DNA from: Planctellipticum variicoloris
GTDB lineage: Bacteria; Planctomycetota; Planctomycetia; Planctomycetales; Planctomycetaceae
Length of the DNA: 64,000 bases
Assembly (NCBI RefSeq): GCF_030622045.1
Contig: NZ_CP130886.1
Span: 1,625,557 to 1,689,556, forward strand
Direction of reading: 5' to 3'
Shown here: piece by piece, positions 18,768-28,816 of the stretch
Numbering within the stretch: position 1 is the stretch's first letter
Layout of the letters: each line of letters begins with the position of its first letter
Program-made: the position numbers and the translations under genes
The notes under the pieces: generated by a model
Database searches by the model: none
What the model saw: only the letters and a program-made list of their open reading frames with translations
What the model was told of the DNA's origin: nothing

Positions 18768-19313
18768 CTACCGCCCCGGACGGGACTCAAACAGGACCGG
18801 GGCTGTAAACGGGGCGAACGCGGTCTGATCCCGGACGGCGTGAAAGTGCTGCAGCGCCCAGGTGACTGAAGGGAAGGCCAGCTCATTCCAGGGGATCTCG
18901 TCCCAGCCGAACAGCCGGGTTTCCAGACTCTCCAGACCCGGGGCGAAGCCAGGCAAAGTCAATTCGCCCCGGTAGATGAGCTGCACCTGGCTGATGACCG
19001 GAATCGAGTAGACCGCCAGCAGCGCATCCAACCGGACGCGGGCGGTCGCTTCTTCCCAGACTTCACGAGCGGCGCCATGCTCGGCGGATTCGCCTTCTTC
19101 CATGAAGCCCGCGGGCATCGTCCAGAAACCGGCCCGCGGTTCGATGGCCCGTCGGCAGAGCAGGAACTTTCCCCCGCTCGTCACAACCGCCCCGACAATG
19201 ACCTTCGGGTTGACGTAATGAATCCAGCCGCAATCCCCGCACACCAGCCGCTCCCGCTCGTCGCCGGGCGGGACGCAGTTCTGAAAGCAGGGGGGCGGGA
19301 CGGGTTCGCTCAT
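18768..19313 (-). CDS. NUDIX hydrolase with N-terminal zinc ribbon
   Basis: A 181-residue protein. A short ribbon (CFQNC...[16 protein letters not shown]) precedes the NUDIX domain. The NUDIX box is [22 protein letters not shown], matching GX5EX7REUXEEXGU apart from the final glycine position. This ribbon plus NUDIX organisation is found in NADH pyrophosphatase-like enzymes, though the substrate cannot be fixed. A C-terminal [17 protein letters not shown] closes the domain. Confidence 0.9.
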   Translation of the reverse strand: MSEPVPPPCFQNCVPPGDERERLVCGDCGWIHYVNPKVIVGAVVTSGGKFLLCRRAIEPRAGFWTMPAGFMEEGESAEHGAAREVWEEATARVRLDALLAVYSIPVISQVQLIYRGELTLPGFAPGLESLETRLFGWDEIPWNELAFPSVTWALQHFHAVRDQTAFAPFTAPVLFESRPGR

Positions 19314-19337
19314 GACAGCCTGTGTATTCGAACCTCT

Positions 19338-19883
19338 CTACGGCAGTTCGCGCAAGACCTCGGTCACCGGACGGCGCGTCTGATGCGGGACAACCGCAGG
19401 GTAGCCATACCAGAGCAATCCGACGGTTCGCTCACGGTCCGGGGCGATTCCCAGCAGCGGCAGATACTCCGGATGCCGCGTTACAGCCCCGGTCGACCAC
19501 TTTGTTCCGATCCCCTCGTCCCAGAGAGCGAGACTCAGATTCTGAATCGCGCAGCAGACCGCGGCATAGTCCTCTTCCTGCAGGAACGCGTCGTCGCTCT
19601 TGAGGCAGGTGACCGCCAGCCAGCCCGGCACGGCGCTCCACTGTCGACGTTTGGTCTCTGCTGCTTCGGGGCCGCTGGCGGCCGCCACGATCGATGCATT
19701 CAGCTCGACGATCCGGGCCGATGTCTCCGGGCCGATCAGGCAGAACCGCCACGGTTCGGTCTTCTTATGATTCGGCGCCCAGCAGGCCAGCTCGATCGCC
19801 CGCAGCACGATCTCGCGAGCCGGCGCATCGGGACGAAAACTGCCGACCGTGCGGCGGCTGCGGATCGCTTCGACGAGATTCAT
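19338..19883 (-). CDS. nitroreductase-family flavoprotein
   Basis: A 181-residue FMN protein: AIRSRRTVGSFRPDAPAREIVLRAIELACWAPNHKKTEPWRFCLIG is the classic FMN-binding start, and GIGTKWSTGAVTRHPEY with VGLLWYGYP mark the rest. The family reduces nitro-aromatics, quinones or enones with NAD(P)H; the physiological substrate is not inferable. It lies 24 bases upstream of the NUDIX gene on the same strand, so these and mogA may be one operon. Confidence 0.9.
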   Translation of the reverse strand: MNLVEAIRSRRTVGSFRPDAPAREIVLRAIELACWAPNHKKTEPWRFCLIGPETSARIVELNASIVAAASGPEAAETKRRQWSAVPGWLAVTCLKSDDAFLQEEDYAAVCCAIQNLSLALWDEGIGTKWSTGAVTRHPEYLPLLGIAPDRERTVGLLWYGYPAVVPHQTRRPVTEVLRELP

Positions 19884-19964
19884 GGAGGCGGCAGACTTTC
19901 GTGAGATGAGGGAGGCTCGGCACCGCCCCCCGAGGTGACTGACGACTCGCGCGCAGAGACAGCG

Positions 19965-20795
19965 CTACTGCGGCGGAACGACTTTGATCTCGTAAAGCTT
20001 CGGCCAGTTCTTCCCCGTGATGAAGAGCCGTTCCTGTTCGGGATCCCAGGCGATCCCGTTCAGGACATCCTCGCGCCCGCGACGGCTCGCCGGATAGACC
20101 TGGCTGCAGTCGATCCAGCCCAGCAGGCGCCCGTCTTTGGGGGAAATCCGGGCGATCCGGTCGGAATACCAGACGTTGGCGTAAATCTCGCCGTTGACGA
20201 ATTCGAGTTCGTTGAGCTTGTCGACCGTCCCCCCCGGCCCGCGTACGATCACGCGCTTCGCGACCGCGAACGTCCTGGGGTCCAGAAAACGCAACGTGCT
20301 GGAGCCGTCGCTCATGATGAGCTGCTCTCCGTCGGTGGTCAGCCCCCAGCCTTCCCCCGCGTAGCGGAAGGAACCGACAATCTGAAACGTCTGGCGATCG
20401 TAGATCAGCCCGAAGTGGTTTTCCCACGTGAGCTGGTAGATCCGACCGTCCAGTTCCGCAATTCCTTCGCCAAAGACTTTCGGATCGGTCGGAACCGCCA
20501 GCTCGACTCGTCCGGACTGCAGATCGACCCGGCGGAGCGACGACTTGCCGTACTGTCCGGTCCCTTCGTAAAGGGCCCCGCCGGACCAGAACAGCCCCTG
20601 CGTGAAGGCGGCCGGATCGTGAGGAAACGCCTGCACGATCTCAACGCTCTGCACGTCTCCGGCGCGCTTTCGGAACGGAGACAGCGGCCCCGCGACCGTC
20701 AGACCGGCGGCCGCCACCGTCACCAGCACGACGCTGACCCAGATCCACGTCGAGCGCGACGCGCCGGAACGAGTAAACGGATCAGTCTGACTCAT
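19965..20795 (-). CDS. glutaminyl-peptide cyclotransferase-like protein, membrane-anchored
   Basis: A 276-residue protein with one N-terminal membrane segment (TWIWVSVVLVTVAAAGLTVAG) and a five-bladed propeller of the plant/bacterial glutamine cyclotransferase type: FPHDPAAFTQGLFWSGGALYEGTGQYGKS, EGIAELDGRIYQLTWENHFGLIYD, NELEFVNGEIYANVWYSDRIARI and LNGIAWDPEQERLFITGKNWPKLYEI. The family makes N-terminal pyroglutamate outside the cytoplasm. ATG 20795 starts a proper anchor; longer starts would overlap the STAS gene. Confidence 0.88.
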   Translation of the reverse strand: MSQTDPFTRSGASRSTWIWVSVVLVTVAAAGLTVAGPLSPFRKRAGDVQSVEIVQAFPHDPAAFTQGLFWSGGALYEGTGQYGKSSLRRVDLQSGRVELAVPTDPKVFGEGIAELDGRIYQLTWENHFGLIYDRQTFQIVGSFRYAGEGWGLTTDGEQLIMSDGSSTLRFLDPRTFAVAKRVIVRGPGGTVDKLNELEFVNGEIYANVWYSDRIARISPKDGRLLGWIDCSQVYPASRRGREDVLNGIAWDPEQERLFITGKNWPKLYEIKVVPPQ

Positions 20796-20830
20796 GGGAA
20801 CTCTCCCGGACCGGCAAACGGCTCCACGTT

Positions 20831-21196
20831 CTAGGAATCGACCGCGGCCAGGGCTTCGTCGCGACTGTTGTAGATCGCCCACAGAGTATCGAGCGCCGTA
20901 ATCCGGAGCAGTTCGCGGGCCATCTTGCTCGCACCGCAGATCACCAGCTCTCCCCCCCGGTTTTTGACCGCCGTATGGCAACGGAGCAGCAGCGCCAGGA
21001 AGACCGACCCGAAGTAGTTCACTTCGCTCAGATCGACGACGACCATCGGCGACTGCTGTTCCTTGATCGGAGCCATGACGATATCCGCCGCCTGCTCGAT
21101 CAGATCCCAGTTCATCGATTCGACATTCGGCGCCGGGGTGATCACCACCGTGTTGCCGTGCCACTCCAGACGAAAGTCGTTATTCGCAGTAGTCAT
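20831..21196 (-). CDS. STAS-domain anti-sigma factor antagonist
   Basis: A 121-residue single STAS domain: [58 protein letters not shown]. Ser64 in YFGSVFL sits where the anti-sigma kinase phosphorylates the antagonist. No kinase, phosphatase or sigma gene is adjacent, so its partner is unknown. It is followed, 35 bases later on the same strand, by the cyclotransferase-like gene. Confidence 0.88.
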   Translation of the reverse strand: MTTANNDFRLEWHGNTVVITPAPNVESMNWDLIEQAADIVMAPIKEQQSPMVVVDLSEVNYFGSVFLALLLRCHTAVKNRGGELVICGASKMARELLRITALDTLWAIYNSRDEALAAVDS

Positions 21197-21284
21197 GAAG
21201 TCGTCTCATCCTTGTCAGTGAACCGGGCGGCGCTGGCCCTCCTGGCGGGACGCGATGCGGAACGATCCGCCGCCAGACAGCAAT

Positions 21285-23981
21285 TTATCGCAACGCCGAC
21301 GTTTTCGCACCACCACGACGCTGTTCCCGCCATTCCGCCCAGGCTCGCAACTCCTCTTCGACCCTCGCCGACTCGGGCCGTGGGTCCTCCGAGTCCAGCG
21401 GGCGGATCGCTGGCGGACGATCGTCCGCCGGAGCCAGAGTCGAAAGCGCCGCCAGCATTTCGCGGCGGACCGGAGGACTCGACTCGGTCCAGGCGAGTTG
21501 AATCAGCGGATCGAGAAACTGCGGACGCCCCGTACGGACCATGGCCTGGACCGCCGCCTGCCGACGTTCCGTTTCCGGAGCGTGACAGCGACGGACCAGT
21601 TCCTGGCAGCCGGCGTCATCACCGAGCTGGCACAGGCTGACAATCACCGCTTCCTGCATTTCGGCGTCCGGCGCCGTGATCAGGCTCCGCAGCCCAGGCG
21701 TCGCCGGTGCGTCTCCCGCGGCCGGCAGTCCGTCCAGCAGCATGGGATTCTGGCAAAGTCCCGCCAGGCGCACGGCCTGCAGGCGGATCTCCGCCTGCGG
21801 ATCGCTGAGGAGCGGCAGCAGCCAGAGTCCATACGTCGGCTGCGGTCGCCGGCTGATGTATTGCAGCCCGAGCTGGCGGATGTCGGGCCAGGCATGATGC
21901 ATCGCCAGCAGCGCGATCTGAGCGGCCGGCTCTCGCGAATCGGGCAGAATTCCCTGCACCGCCGCCTGCCAGACGTACCGATCCTGTTCGACCAGCAGGC
22001 ATTCTTTCAAACGCGCCAGGACGGCTTCCGAGAGACTTCCCCGTTCGCCGGCGAGCTGCAGTTTTCGCATCGCCGCCCGCCGCGTCCCGACATCCGCAGA
22101 CCGGAGATCGTGGAGCGCGCCATAGGACGGATCGAGCCGCGGCAGGATTTCCGTCACGAGTGTTTCCGCCGTCCGTCCCGACCTCCCGGCAAGCGCCTGC
22201 TCGAACACCGGTACGCACGCCGCGTCGCAGCGGGACAGCCGATCGACCAGGTCGGGAGCAGCATCTTCCGGCGCCGCCAGGGCCAGGTACTCTTCAACAA
22301 GTCCCTGAATCTCCCCCGTTGAATCGGGACGTTCGGGGCCGACGCTGGATTGCGACAGGCCGGGGAGCGCCGTCCAGAACTCCGTCGAGAGGCCGCGCGC
22401 CCGGATCAGTTCCGCCAGCGCCTGCTCCCGTTCCTGCTGCGTGCCATCGATGGGGAAGACCGGCTCGAATCCCAGCCGGGTCCGCAGGAGCGGAACCGCG
22501 TCGCGGCGAATCGTCAGCAGGCTGGCCCGGAGGGCGTGCAGCAGCAGGGGCGTCGCCAGCGTATCGGGCAATCTGGCAATGCTGCCGAGCGCCGCCGACT
22601 GGACCTCGGGATGGCGGTCTTCCAGTGCGTCGCGGAGCGCCGTCACTGCCGGAAGCTGAGGATAGCGGTGCAGTTCTCGAACGCACGCGGCGCGCACGCG
22701 CGGAGCCGAATCTCGCAAATACGGCTCCAGATCGCGGAACTCCCAGGTCGCCAGCGCCGGCATGGTCCGCGCGCGCAGCGCTTCATTCTCTTTCTTGGCG
22801 GTCCGATGCAGTTCCTGGCGGGCGGCTTCCGTCCGCACCAGTCCCAGACTGGCGATCGCAGTTTCACGAACGGTGTCGTCGGCGTCGAGCCGTTGCGAAG
22901 CCAGTATGGCGACGGCATCGGACTGGTTCGCGACCGCCAGCCAGCGACCGAAGACCTGTCGCACGCGCGGATCCGGATCGAATCGAGTCAGCCAGAGCTG
23001 CGGCGGCCAGTCTGGTTTCAGTCCCGAGTGTCGAGCTGCGTGAATCAGGCAGGCTTCCAGAGCCGACTGCCGCAGCCCTTCGCCGAACCCGCCCGCTTCC
23101 ACTTCCAGAGCCTCGGGAAGCCCCGGAATCTGCGCCGGCGAGATTCGCAGCGCCACCCCGCGCCAGAGTCCCCCTCGAGCATCGTCCGAGAGGTCCGGAC
23201 GCTGCAGGGCGCGACCTGCCGGAGCCAGGACAGCCTCGGGATCTCCCGACCGCGTCGCCAGCCAACTGCTCCACGCCTCCGCCAGCGCCGCTTGCCGCGG
23301 AAGCAACTTGAGAAACTCCGGGTTGGGCTGGCTCGCGGTCGGCGGGGTCAGCACCAGCAGCTCCCGCACGTCGCTCCGGTCCATCGCCTGAGCGGGAAAA
23401 CTCCTCCAGAGGAGGATGGAGGCATTGATGCCGGCCGCCGTCGATTCTTTGGCCAGATGCTGCAGAGCCGGAATCACCAGACTTGAAGACGACTCCGCCG
23501 TAGTCGGCGGACTGCCGCCGCGGAACAGCCAGTCCCATTCAGTGGGAACCGGCATCGCCAGGGATGGCCGCTGCTGCGCGATCAGCGAGGCGGGAGCCGC
23601 TTCCGCAGCGGGTCCCGCGGGAACGAATCGCCAGCGGAATCCGGGGGTGAACGCGGGACCGAAGCGGCTCGGATCGGTGGTCGCTTCGAGCAACGACCAG
23701 GCGGGATCGAGTGACCAGATGCCGTCGGCCAGCATCGGCCGCAAGCGGGCCACCAGTTCCGGGGTCTCGCCATCAGCCTTGGCAACGGCGCCGGCCGCCG
23801 GTTTCGACGAATTCTCCGGCGACGACTCCAGAGCGGACGGAGCATGCCCGACGCCCCACTCCGTCGGCAGACCCATCGACTGGCAGCCCGCCGACGTGAC
23901 CAGCGCCAGGATCCAGACGGACCGCCAGCGGCCCGACTGGCTCGGGAGATTCCTGTCGCGATCTGGCGGGATGTGCGGCAT
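21285..23981 (-). CDS. HEAT-like repeat lipoprotein
   Basis: An 898-residue exported lipoprotein. The signal WRSVWILALVTSAGC ends in a lipobox cysteine. The body is a long array of HEAT/armadillo-type helical pairs, for example DDTVRETAIASLGLVRTEAARQELHR, APRVRAACVRELHRYPQLPAVTALRDAL, HPEVQSAALGSIARLPD and AEIRLQAVRLAGLCQNPML. These form scaffolds for protein contacts. No enzymatic motif. The start MPHIPPDR was chosen because the signal begins just after it. Alone in its unit; divergent from the VWA gene. Confidence 0.85.
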   Translation of the reverse strand: MPHIPPDRDRNLPSQSGRWRSVWILALVTSAGCQSMGLPTEWGVGHAPSALESSPENSSKPAAGAVAKADGETPELVARLRPMLADGIWSLDPAWSLLEATTDPSRFGPAFTPGFRWRFVPAGPAAEAAPASLIAQQRPSLAMPVPTEWDWLFRGGSPPTTAESSSSLVIPALQHLAKESTAAGINASILLWRSFPAQAMDRSDVRELLVLTPPTASQPNPEFLKLLPRQAALAEAWSSWLATRSGDPEAVLAPAGRALQRPDLSDDARGGLWRGVALRISPAQIPGLPEALEVEAGGFGEGLRQSALEACLIHAARHSGLKPDWPPQLWLTRFDPDPRVRQVFGRWLAVANQSDAVAILASQRLDADDTVRETAIASLGLVRTEAARQELHRTAKKENEALRARTMPALATWEFRDLEPYLRDSAPRVRAACVRELHRYPQLPAVTALRDALEDRHPEVQSAALGSIARLPDTLATPLLLHALRASLLTIRRDAVPLLRTRLGFEPVFPIDGTQQEREQALAELIRARGLSTEFWTALPGLSQSSVGPERPDSTGEIQGLVEEYLALAAPEDAAPDLVDRLSRCDAACVPVFEQALAGRSGRTAETLVTEILPRLDPSYGALHDLRSADVGTRRAAMRKLQLAGERGSLSEAVLARLKECLLVEQDRYVWQAAVQGILPDSREPAAQIALLAMHHAWPDIRQLGLQYISRRPQPTYGLWLLPLLSDPQAEIRLQAVRLAGLCQNPMLLDGLPAAGDAPATPGLRSLITAPDAEMQEAVIVSLCQLGDDAGCQELVRRCHAPETERRQAAVQAMVRTGRPQFLDPLIQLAWTESSPPVRREMLAALSTLAPADDRPPAIRPLDSEDPRPESARVEEELRAWAEWREQRRGGAKTSALR

Positions 23982-24162
23982 GATCGAATGACGACCGCGT
24001 GAAACAATGTTGCGCAAAGCGTGCGGAGAGTATCTGTTAGGGTGTTTTCCGGGAAGACGAACCTCGCCGCCTGCCGAGAACTCGCGTTGACGTCTGTCCG
24101 GCACCTGCGTAGAAAGCCTCTGGAGCGAAGTTTCGGGGGGGATCGCCTCAGGAGTCCTTTGC

Positions 24163-25203
24163 ATGTTGACCAGCCCGGCCCGGACCGCAACTTCAACCAG
24201 CATTCGGGACTGGGTCCCGCGCTGGACAATGTTCCCGAGCTGGGTGTTGTCCGTCGGAGTCCATGCGCTGTTGCTGCTGGCGCTGGCCCTGTGGCTGCAA
24301 TCCCAGGAGCGCCCCCCCGTCGGATTCAGCGACGAACCGGCCCGCGAGATCGGAATCGTCGTCAAACAGCGGGGCGAGTTCGTCGAGGCCCCGCAGCAGG
24401 AACCGCGGGAAAGCACAACCGGCGACCCGTCGGAAACTCGACCGCAGACGAAACCCGATCAACACGCAAAAGTTGCGTCCGAACTCCCCAATCTCCCCAA
24501 CGTCCCCTCCGAGACCCTCCCCAGCTCGACACCAAGCCCCCTTGTCGGGGCCGGCGTTGCATCACCATTAGCCCCGGTCAGCGACGCCCGCGATGTCGTC
24601 AAATCGGGGGGAGTGCGCACTCCCGGGGAGATGATCGCCTCCGGAACTCCCGGGGCGGCGTTCATGGGAGTCGAAGACAAGGGCACCCGGATCGTCTTCG
24701 TGATCGACTGCTCGGGAAGCATGAGCGAGCACGGTGCGATGCGGGTTGCGAAGTCGGCGCTCGTCTCCAGCCTGCAGGCGCTCGATTCGGCGCAGCAGTT
24801 TCAAGTCGTCTTTTTCAACGAGCAGGCGGTTCCGCTGCGACTCAAGGGCGAGAACAAGCCGATTCTCTACTTCGCCACGGACATCTACAAGACCCTGGCT
24901 CGCCAGAGCATCAGCGCGCTGCAGCCGAACCTGGGCACCGAACGTATGAACGCGATTCAAGTGAGCCTCAAGTTAAACCCGGACGTGCTGTTCTTGTTGA
25001 CGGATGCTCGTGAGCCGCTGATGTCGGCCAAAGATCTCAAGCATGTCGCCGACCTCAATCGGGGCCGCGCCCGAATTCACTCCATTGAGTTTGGCGAGGG
25101 CGCTGCGCTCGACGGGCCGGAAAATTTCCTGCAGAAGCTGGCCCGACAGAACGGCGGGACGTGGCGTTACCACGACGTGACCCGTTTCGATGACGCCCGT
25201 TAG
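24163..25203 (+). CDS. VWA-domain protein with TonB-like N-terminal anchor
   Basis: A 346-residue protein with one membrane helix (WVLSVGVHALLLLALALWLQS, about 27-47), a proline/glutamine/serine-rich linker (about 60-170), and a C-terminal VWA domain. The MIDAS motif is DCSGSMS (about 181-187), with DAR near the second metal loop (LLTDAREPL). The layout, a cytoplasmic tail, single helix and long low-complexity linker, resembles TonB-type anchors, but no TonB C-terminal domain is present. Role unknown; VWA domains bind partners through a metal ion. Confidence 0.85.
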   Translation: MLTSPARTATSTSIRDWVPRWTMFPSWVLSVGVHALLLLALALWLQSQERPPVGFSDEPAREIGIVVKQRGEFVEAPQQEPRESTTGDPSETRPQTKPDQHAKVASELPNLPNVPSETLPSSTPSPLVGAGVASPLAPVSDARDVVKSGGVRTPGEMIASGTPGAAFMGVEDKGTRIVFVIDCSGSMSEHGAMRVAKSALVSSLQALDSAQQFQVVFFNEQAVPLRLKGENKPILYFATDIYKTLARQSISALQPNLGTERMNAIQVSLKLNPDVLFLLTDAREPLMSAKDLKHVADLNRGRARIHSIEFGEGAALDGPENFLQKLARQNGGTWRYHDVTRFDDAR

Positions 25204-25210
25204 CGGCAGA

Positions 25211-25696
25211 TCAGTCGCAGGCGGGTGCGAAGTCGGCGTGGTGCTCGGCGGGCGCCGCAAATCGATTCGCGGGGGTGTCGAAACGCCGTTCGACGCAATC
25301 TCGCAGAGCGGGTTGCTGGCGGTAGTGATCCACGGCTCGCAACACATCCTGCCGGCGCAGTCCGCCGATCAGCCGGTCGCCGTCAATCACGGCTGCCAGC
25401 GAGTGTCGACCGTCGCGAAACCGCGCGGCTGCGACGTGCAGGTCATCCGTCGGCGACAGCGTCCAGACGACGCGGGAAATCAGACATTCCAGAGGGGTGT
25501 CCGCGGCCTCGCCGATCAGCTCGGCCTTCAGAATCTCGTAGTCCGTGATCACACCGGCCAGCCGGCCTGCGGAATCGACGACCAGAGCGTCCGGGGCCGC
25601 GTGCTCGACCAGGAAGGCCCGGGCGGCGGCGATTGTGACGTTCGCCTGAAGCGTCGGGAAACGGGGATTCATCCAGTCGGCGACAGTTCCCAGCAT
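25211..25696 (-). CDS. CBS-domain pair protein
   Basis: A 161-residue protein made of two CBS motifs: MLGTVADWMNPRFPTLQANVTIAAARAFLVEHAAPDALVVDSAGRLAGVITDYEIL, then LISRVVWTLSPTDDLHVAAARFRDGRHSLAAVIDGDRLIGGLRRQDVL. CBS pairs bind adenosine nucleotides and regulate partner proteins. It is convergent with the VWA gene with 7 bases between stops. Standalone; no fused effector domain. Confidence 0.88.
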   Translation of the reverse strand: MLGTVADWMNPRFPTLQANVTIAAARAFLVEHAAPDALVVDSAGRLAGVITDYEILKAELIGEAADTPLECLISRVVWTLSPTDDLHVAAARFRDGRHSLAAVIDGDRLIGGLRRQDVLRAVDHYRQQPALRDCVERRFDTPANRFAAPAEHHADFAPACD

Positions 25697-25842
25697 GGTG
25701 CAGTCTCCGCGGCGAAAGTTCTGCCGTTGCCTGCGACGACTTCTCCAGGAACGGAAATCGTCGTCTGCTGAACCCTACGTTGCGTTTGGGCAACGTGCTG
25801 CCGGAAGTCCACAATTTTCAGGCGCACCAAAGTGGTCGCACG

Positions 25843-26874
25843 TCAGACATGCCGCCACTTCTGCAGAATTTCCGCCGCAACCTGCTGGCGGACTTCGGCT
25901 CGCGACGTGATGCGGTAGTGGGCGTCGCGGTGCCGGACGAGCTGAGTCCCCCAGCTCTCCGCGAGCCGCGCAATCGATTCGGTCGGCACAAACCGATCGT
26001 ACTCCGCCAGATGCAGCGTGATCGCGGAGCCCGGAAGCTGCGGCGTCCAGAGTGGAAGCCGTACGGCGCGGGACGCCGTTTCCCAGCGGTCGATCAGGTG
26101 CGGGCTGGCCTGGAGCCCCCGCTGCACCGCATGCACGAACGGACTGCGGGACTCCAGCAGGGCCGCGATGTCGACCGGCGGCGCCAGCGCGATGGCGAAT
26201 TCGAGATCCGCCGCCAGCAGGGATGCCATCAGCGTCAGCCAGCCGCCATAGCTGCAGCCGACGAGCCCGACCCGTTTGCCTTCGGCCTGGAGACTGCGGA
26301 TCACCTGCCACAGATCCAGCACGCTCTGCCGCGCGACGCTGAGTTGATGGTCGAGGTCGCCGTGGACAATCAGTTGCCCCGAACGAAAGCCGGCCGGGAC
26401 GCGTCGGAAGTTGTAGGCGGAGTCCATCATGACCACGCCGATGCCCGCCGGGGTGAGTTGCTGCGACAGACGGGTAAACCAGCGGCACCCGACCTGCACG
26501 ATCCCGTCGCAGCCGACGACCACCAGGCCGCGGTCCTCGTGTGCCGGTCGCCAGCGGCGGCACCAGACGACGTTGTTCTCAGGATGCGGCGAATCGATCA
26601 GGCTGGCGAATCGCAGATCCTCGGCAACGCCCCAAGGACGTTCAATGAACGCGGCATGATGAGTGGCGAGATCGAGCGCTTCGGGAATCGGCGCAAAGAC
26701 GCGAGCCAGATCTCCGCTGAGCAGATCGGGAAATGTACGGGCCGTGTCTCCGATTGCCGCCGGATGATTGCGGTACCAGAAGAAGTGCCGCAGCAGAATC
26801 TGTCCCATGACCCGGTCGACGGTCTCGGGCCAGACCCGCCGGCAGCGTTCCGCGACTTCCGCCGCGAAACTCAC
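25843..26874 (-). CDS. alpha/beta-hydrolase family protein
   Basis: A 343-residue soluble hydrolase-like protein. The nucleophile elbow is GLVGCSYGGWLTLMASLLA (G-x-S-x-G), preceded by VVVGCDGIVQVGCRWFTRLSQ, which resembles the oxyanion strand. The acid is likely in LAEYDRFVPTE and the histidine in RDAHYRI, the standard order Ser-Asp-His. The GTG start overlaps the stop of the upstream gene (GTGA), so the two are translationally coupled. Substrate unknown. Confidence 0.8.
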   Translation of the reverse strand: MSFAAEVAERCRRVWPETVDRVMGQILLRHFFWYRNHPAAIGDTARTFPDLLSGDLARVFAPIPEALDLATHHAAFIERPWGVAEDLRFASLIDSPHPENNVVWCRRWRPAHEDRGLVVVGCDGIVQVGCRWFTRLSQQLTPAGIGVVMMDSAYNFRRVPAGFRSGQLIVHGDLDHQLSVARQSVLDLWQVIRSLQAEGKRVGLVGCSYGGWLTLMASLLAADLEFAIALAPPVDIAALLESRSPFVHAVQRGLQASPHLIDRWETASRAVRLPLWTPQLPGSAITLHLAEYDRFVPTESIARLAESWGTQLVRHRDAHYRITSRAEVRQQVAAEILQKWRHV

Positions 26875-27413
26875 CGCAGCTCGATCAACGACTGCGTCTT
26901 GACGATGGCGCAGTCGTCCGGGAACGTATGGAACGCATGCACGATCAGGCTGGAGTCGCAGATATCCGCCCGCACCACGCTCAGGGCGCTCGGGGAAAAC
27001 CGGCTGGCGCTCGGGTAAATCTGAGCCAGATCCGCCTTCAGCGAGTCTTCGAGCAGTTCCTCGTGCATCCGCTGAAAGACGTCGACATCCAGCTTCTCAA
27101 GCTGGCAGCCCACGCTGTACTTCACGCCGGCGCACGGGAACGACTGCGTCCGGCAGCCGCGCAGCCGGTGCTCCATCACCCGCTTCTGCTGCGGCAGCGA
27201 CTGTTGACGCTCGCTGATCGCTTCCGTCAGGACCTGCCGCCCCCGGCGAAAAGTCAGCAGGTGGCCGGCGGGGCAGAGCTGAATCTCCAGCACGCCTTCT
27301 TCGTGAGTCAGACGCGCCAGGCCGTGGCACTCGAACAGCTCCGGATGAAGCGGACGATCAAAGACCCTCAGCATGAGGTCTGCGACTTCCGGCCGGGCGA
27401 AACTCACGAGCAT
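26871..27413 (-). CDS. conserved-looking protein, possibly DUF2617
   Basis: A 180-residue soluble protein beginning MLVSFARPEVADLMLRVFDRPLHPELFE and ending PDDCAIVKTQSLIELR. I recall similar N-terminal wording from proteins assigned to DUF2617 but cannot verify it here. Function unknown. The stop overlaps the GTG of the hydrolase gene, so they form a two-gene unit. ATG 27413 fits the domain start; the open frame upstream is basic and low-complexity. Confidence 0.65.
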   Translation of the reverse strand: MLVSFARPEVADLMLRVFDRPLHPELFECHGLARLTHEEGVLEIQLCPAGHLLTFRRGRQVLTEAISERQQSLPQQKRVMEHRLRGCRTQSFPCAGVKYSVGCQLEKLDVDVFQRMHEELLEDSLKADLAQIYPSASRFSPSALSVVRADICDSSLIVHAFHTFPDDCAIVKTQSLIELR

Positions 27414-27637
27414 CGGCGTTTCCTTCGGCACTGTGGCGAGCGACTGACGCGACCAATTATAGAGTCTGGCAATCGCGGCAAACAATGGCAGAAAACGCCG
27501 TGAAAACGACCTCCGCGGCTTCCCGAAAACAACCCTCTTTGCGCTTGACAATCGCGCCGATTGACACCGATCGATGACGTCCGCAGCCGCACGATTTCTG
27601 TCGCGTCGAAAGACGTTGCCGCTCGTCGACCCGGCCT

Positions 27638-28816
27638 CTACTTCAGCGCGATCACGTGATTGCTGAGTCGCTCGTAGCCGTTCACCGTGATCAGATAGTT
27701 GTGCTCGTTCCGGACGCCGCCAATGCCGGGGACGTACAGCCCTGGTTCGAGAGTCACCACGTCGCCGGCGACGAGCACATCTTCGCTCTCAGGGACCAGA
27801 ATCGGCGCTTCGGGATGCGCGAGGCCGATGCCGTGACCGGCGTGGTGCTTGAATCGCTCGGCCAGTCCCGCCTCGCGAATCGGGCGCTCCGTGGCGTCGA
27901 ACACATCCGCCGCCCGCGCTCCGGCCCGCAGTGTCTCTTCCCCCGACTTCATCGCCGCCATGACGGTGTCGTATAAGTGCTGCTGCTCGGCAGTCGGTTC
28001 TGCAACGGCGATCGTGTTGGTGAAGTCGCTCCGATAGCCTTCGAGAACCACGGAGTAGTCCAGGATAAACAGATCCCCGGCCTGCAGTTTGTAATCCGTC
28101 GGCAGCCCCCCCACCTTGGGCTGAGTCGGAGTCGCGGCTCGGAAGTCCCCGTAGATCAGTCCGGCACGCCCCGCGGCGCGAATGGACGCTTCCTGGACCG
28201 CCAGGAAGACTTCGAGTTCGGAAACTCCCGGACGAACGATTTCGCGAGCGCGGGCCTGGCCGGCTTCGCCCGCCCGCATGCATTCCTTCAACAGCGCGAT
28301 TTCGTCGGCTTCCTTCGTCCGCCGAAGTCGCCGGATCACCGTCCCCAGATCAACCGGAAGCTGTTTCGTCGAGTCGCCGGCTTCCCGCCGGACCGAGTGC
28401 CGCTCGTGATCGAGCCCCAGCAGTTCGAAAGCGCCGACCGGCAGCCATTCCGCCTCGACGGCGCCGGCTCTTCCGAAGAGCTTTTCGGCATACTGCTCGG
28501 CAGCCTGCAGCAGCGCATGATCGCGATTGATGACAGAGTGCTGGTGGTCGTACCAGCGGACCATGATTTCGTCGTCGACGACCGGTTCGCCGGCGCGCGA
28601 GCGGAGGGTGAAGTTGTCGCCCAGCAGCGTCGCCTTCCCCGACCGTTCCAGCACGAGCCAGGCCCGTTCGCCCGCCGAAAAACTGAGCGGATTCACCCAG
28701 AAGTTGGAGAAGTAATGGACGTGCCGAGGATCGGCGACGAGCACCCACTCCATCGTTTCCGGCAGGGCTTGCCACAGGCGTTGACGACGTGCGAGACAAC
28801 CAGCTTGAGTCAGCAT
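27638..28816 (-). CDS. M24-family Xaa-Pro aminopeptidase-like metallopeptidase
   Basis: A 392-residue pita-bread metallopeptidase. Metal ligands appear in [22 protein letters not shown] (two Asp), [13 protein letters not shown] (His), [10 protein letters not shown] (Glu) and RNEHNYLI (Glu). The N-terminal creatinase-like domain contains [23 protein letters not shown]. Such enzymes remove the N-terminal residue before proline or cleave dipeptides, with manganese or similar ions. ATG 28816 has AAGGAG 8 bases upstream. About 390 residues is normal for the family. Confidence 0.9.
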   Translation of the reverse strand: MLTQAGCLARRQRLWQALPETMEWVLVADPRHVHYFSNFWVNPLSFSAGERAWLVLERSGKATLLGDNFTLRSRAGEPVVDDEIMVRWYDHQHSVINRDHALLQAAEQYAEKLFGRAGAVEAEWLPVGAFELLGLDHERHSVRREAGDSTKQLPVDLGTVIRRLRRTKEADEIALLKECMRAGEAGQARAREIVRPGVSELEVFLAVQEASIRAAGRAGLIYGDFRAATPTQPKVGGLPTDYKLQAGDLFILDYSVVLEGYRSDFTNTIAVAEPTAEQQHLYDTVMAAMKSGEETLRAGARAADVFDATERPIREAGLAERFKHHAGHGIGLAHPEAPILVPESEDVLVAGDVVTLEPGLYVPGIGGVRNEHNYLITVNGYERLSNHVIALK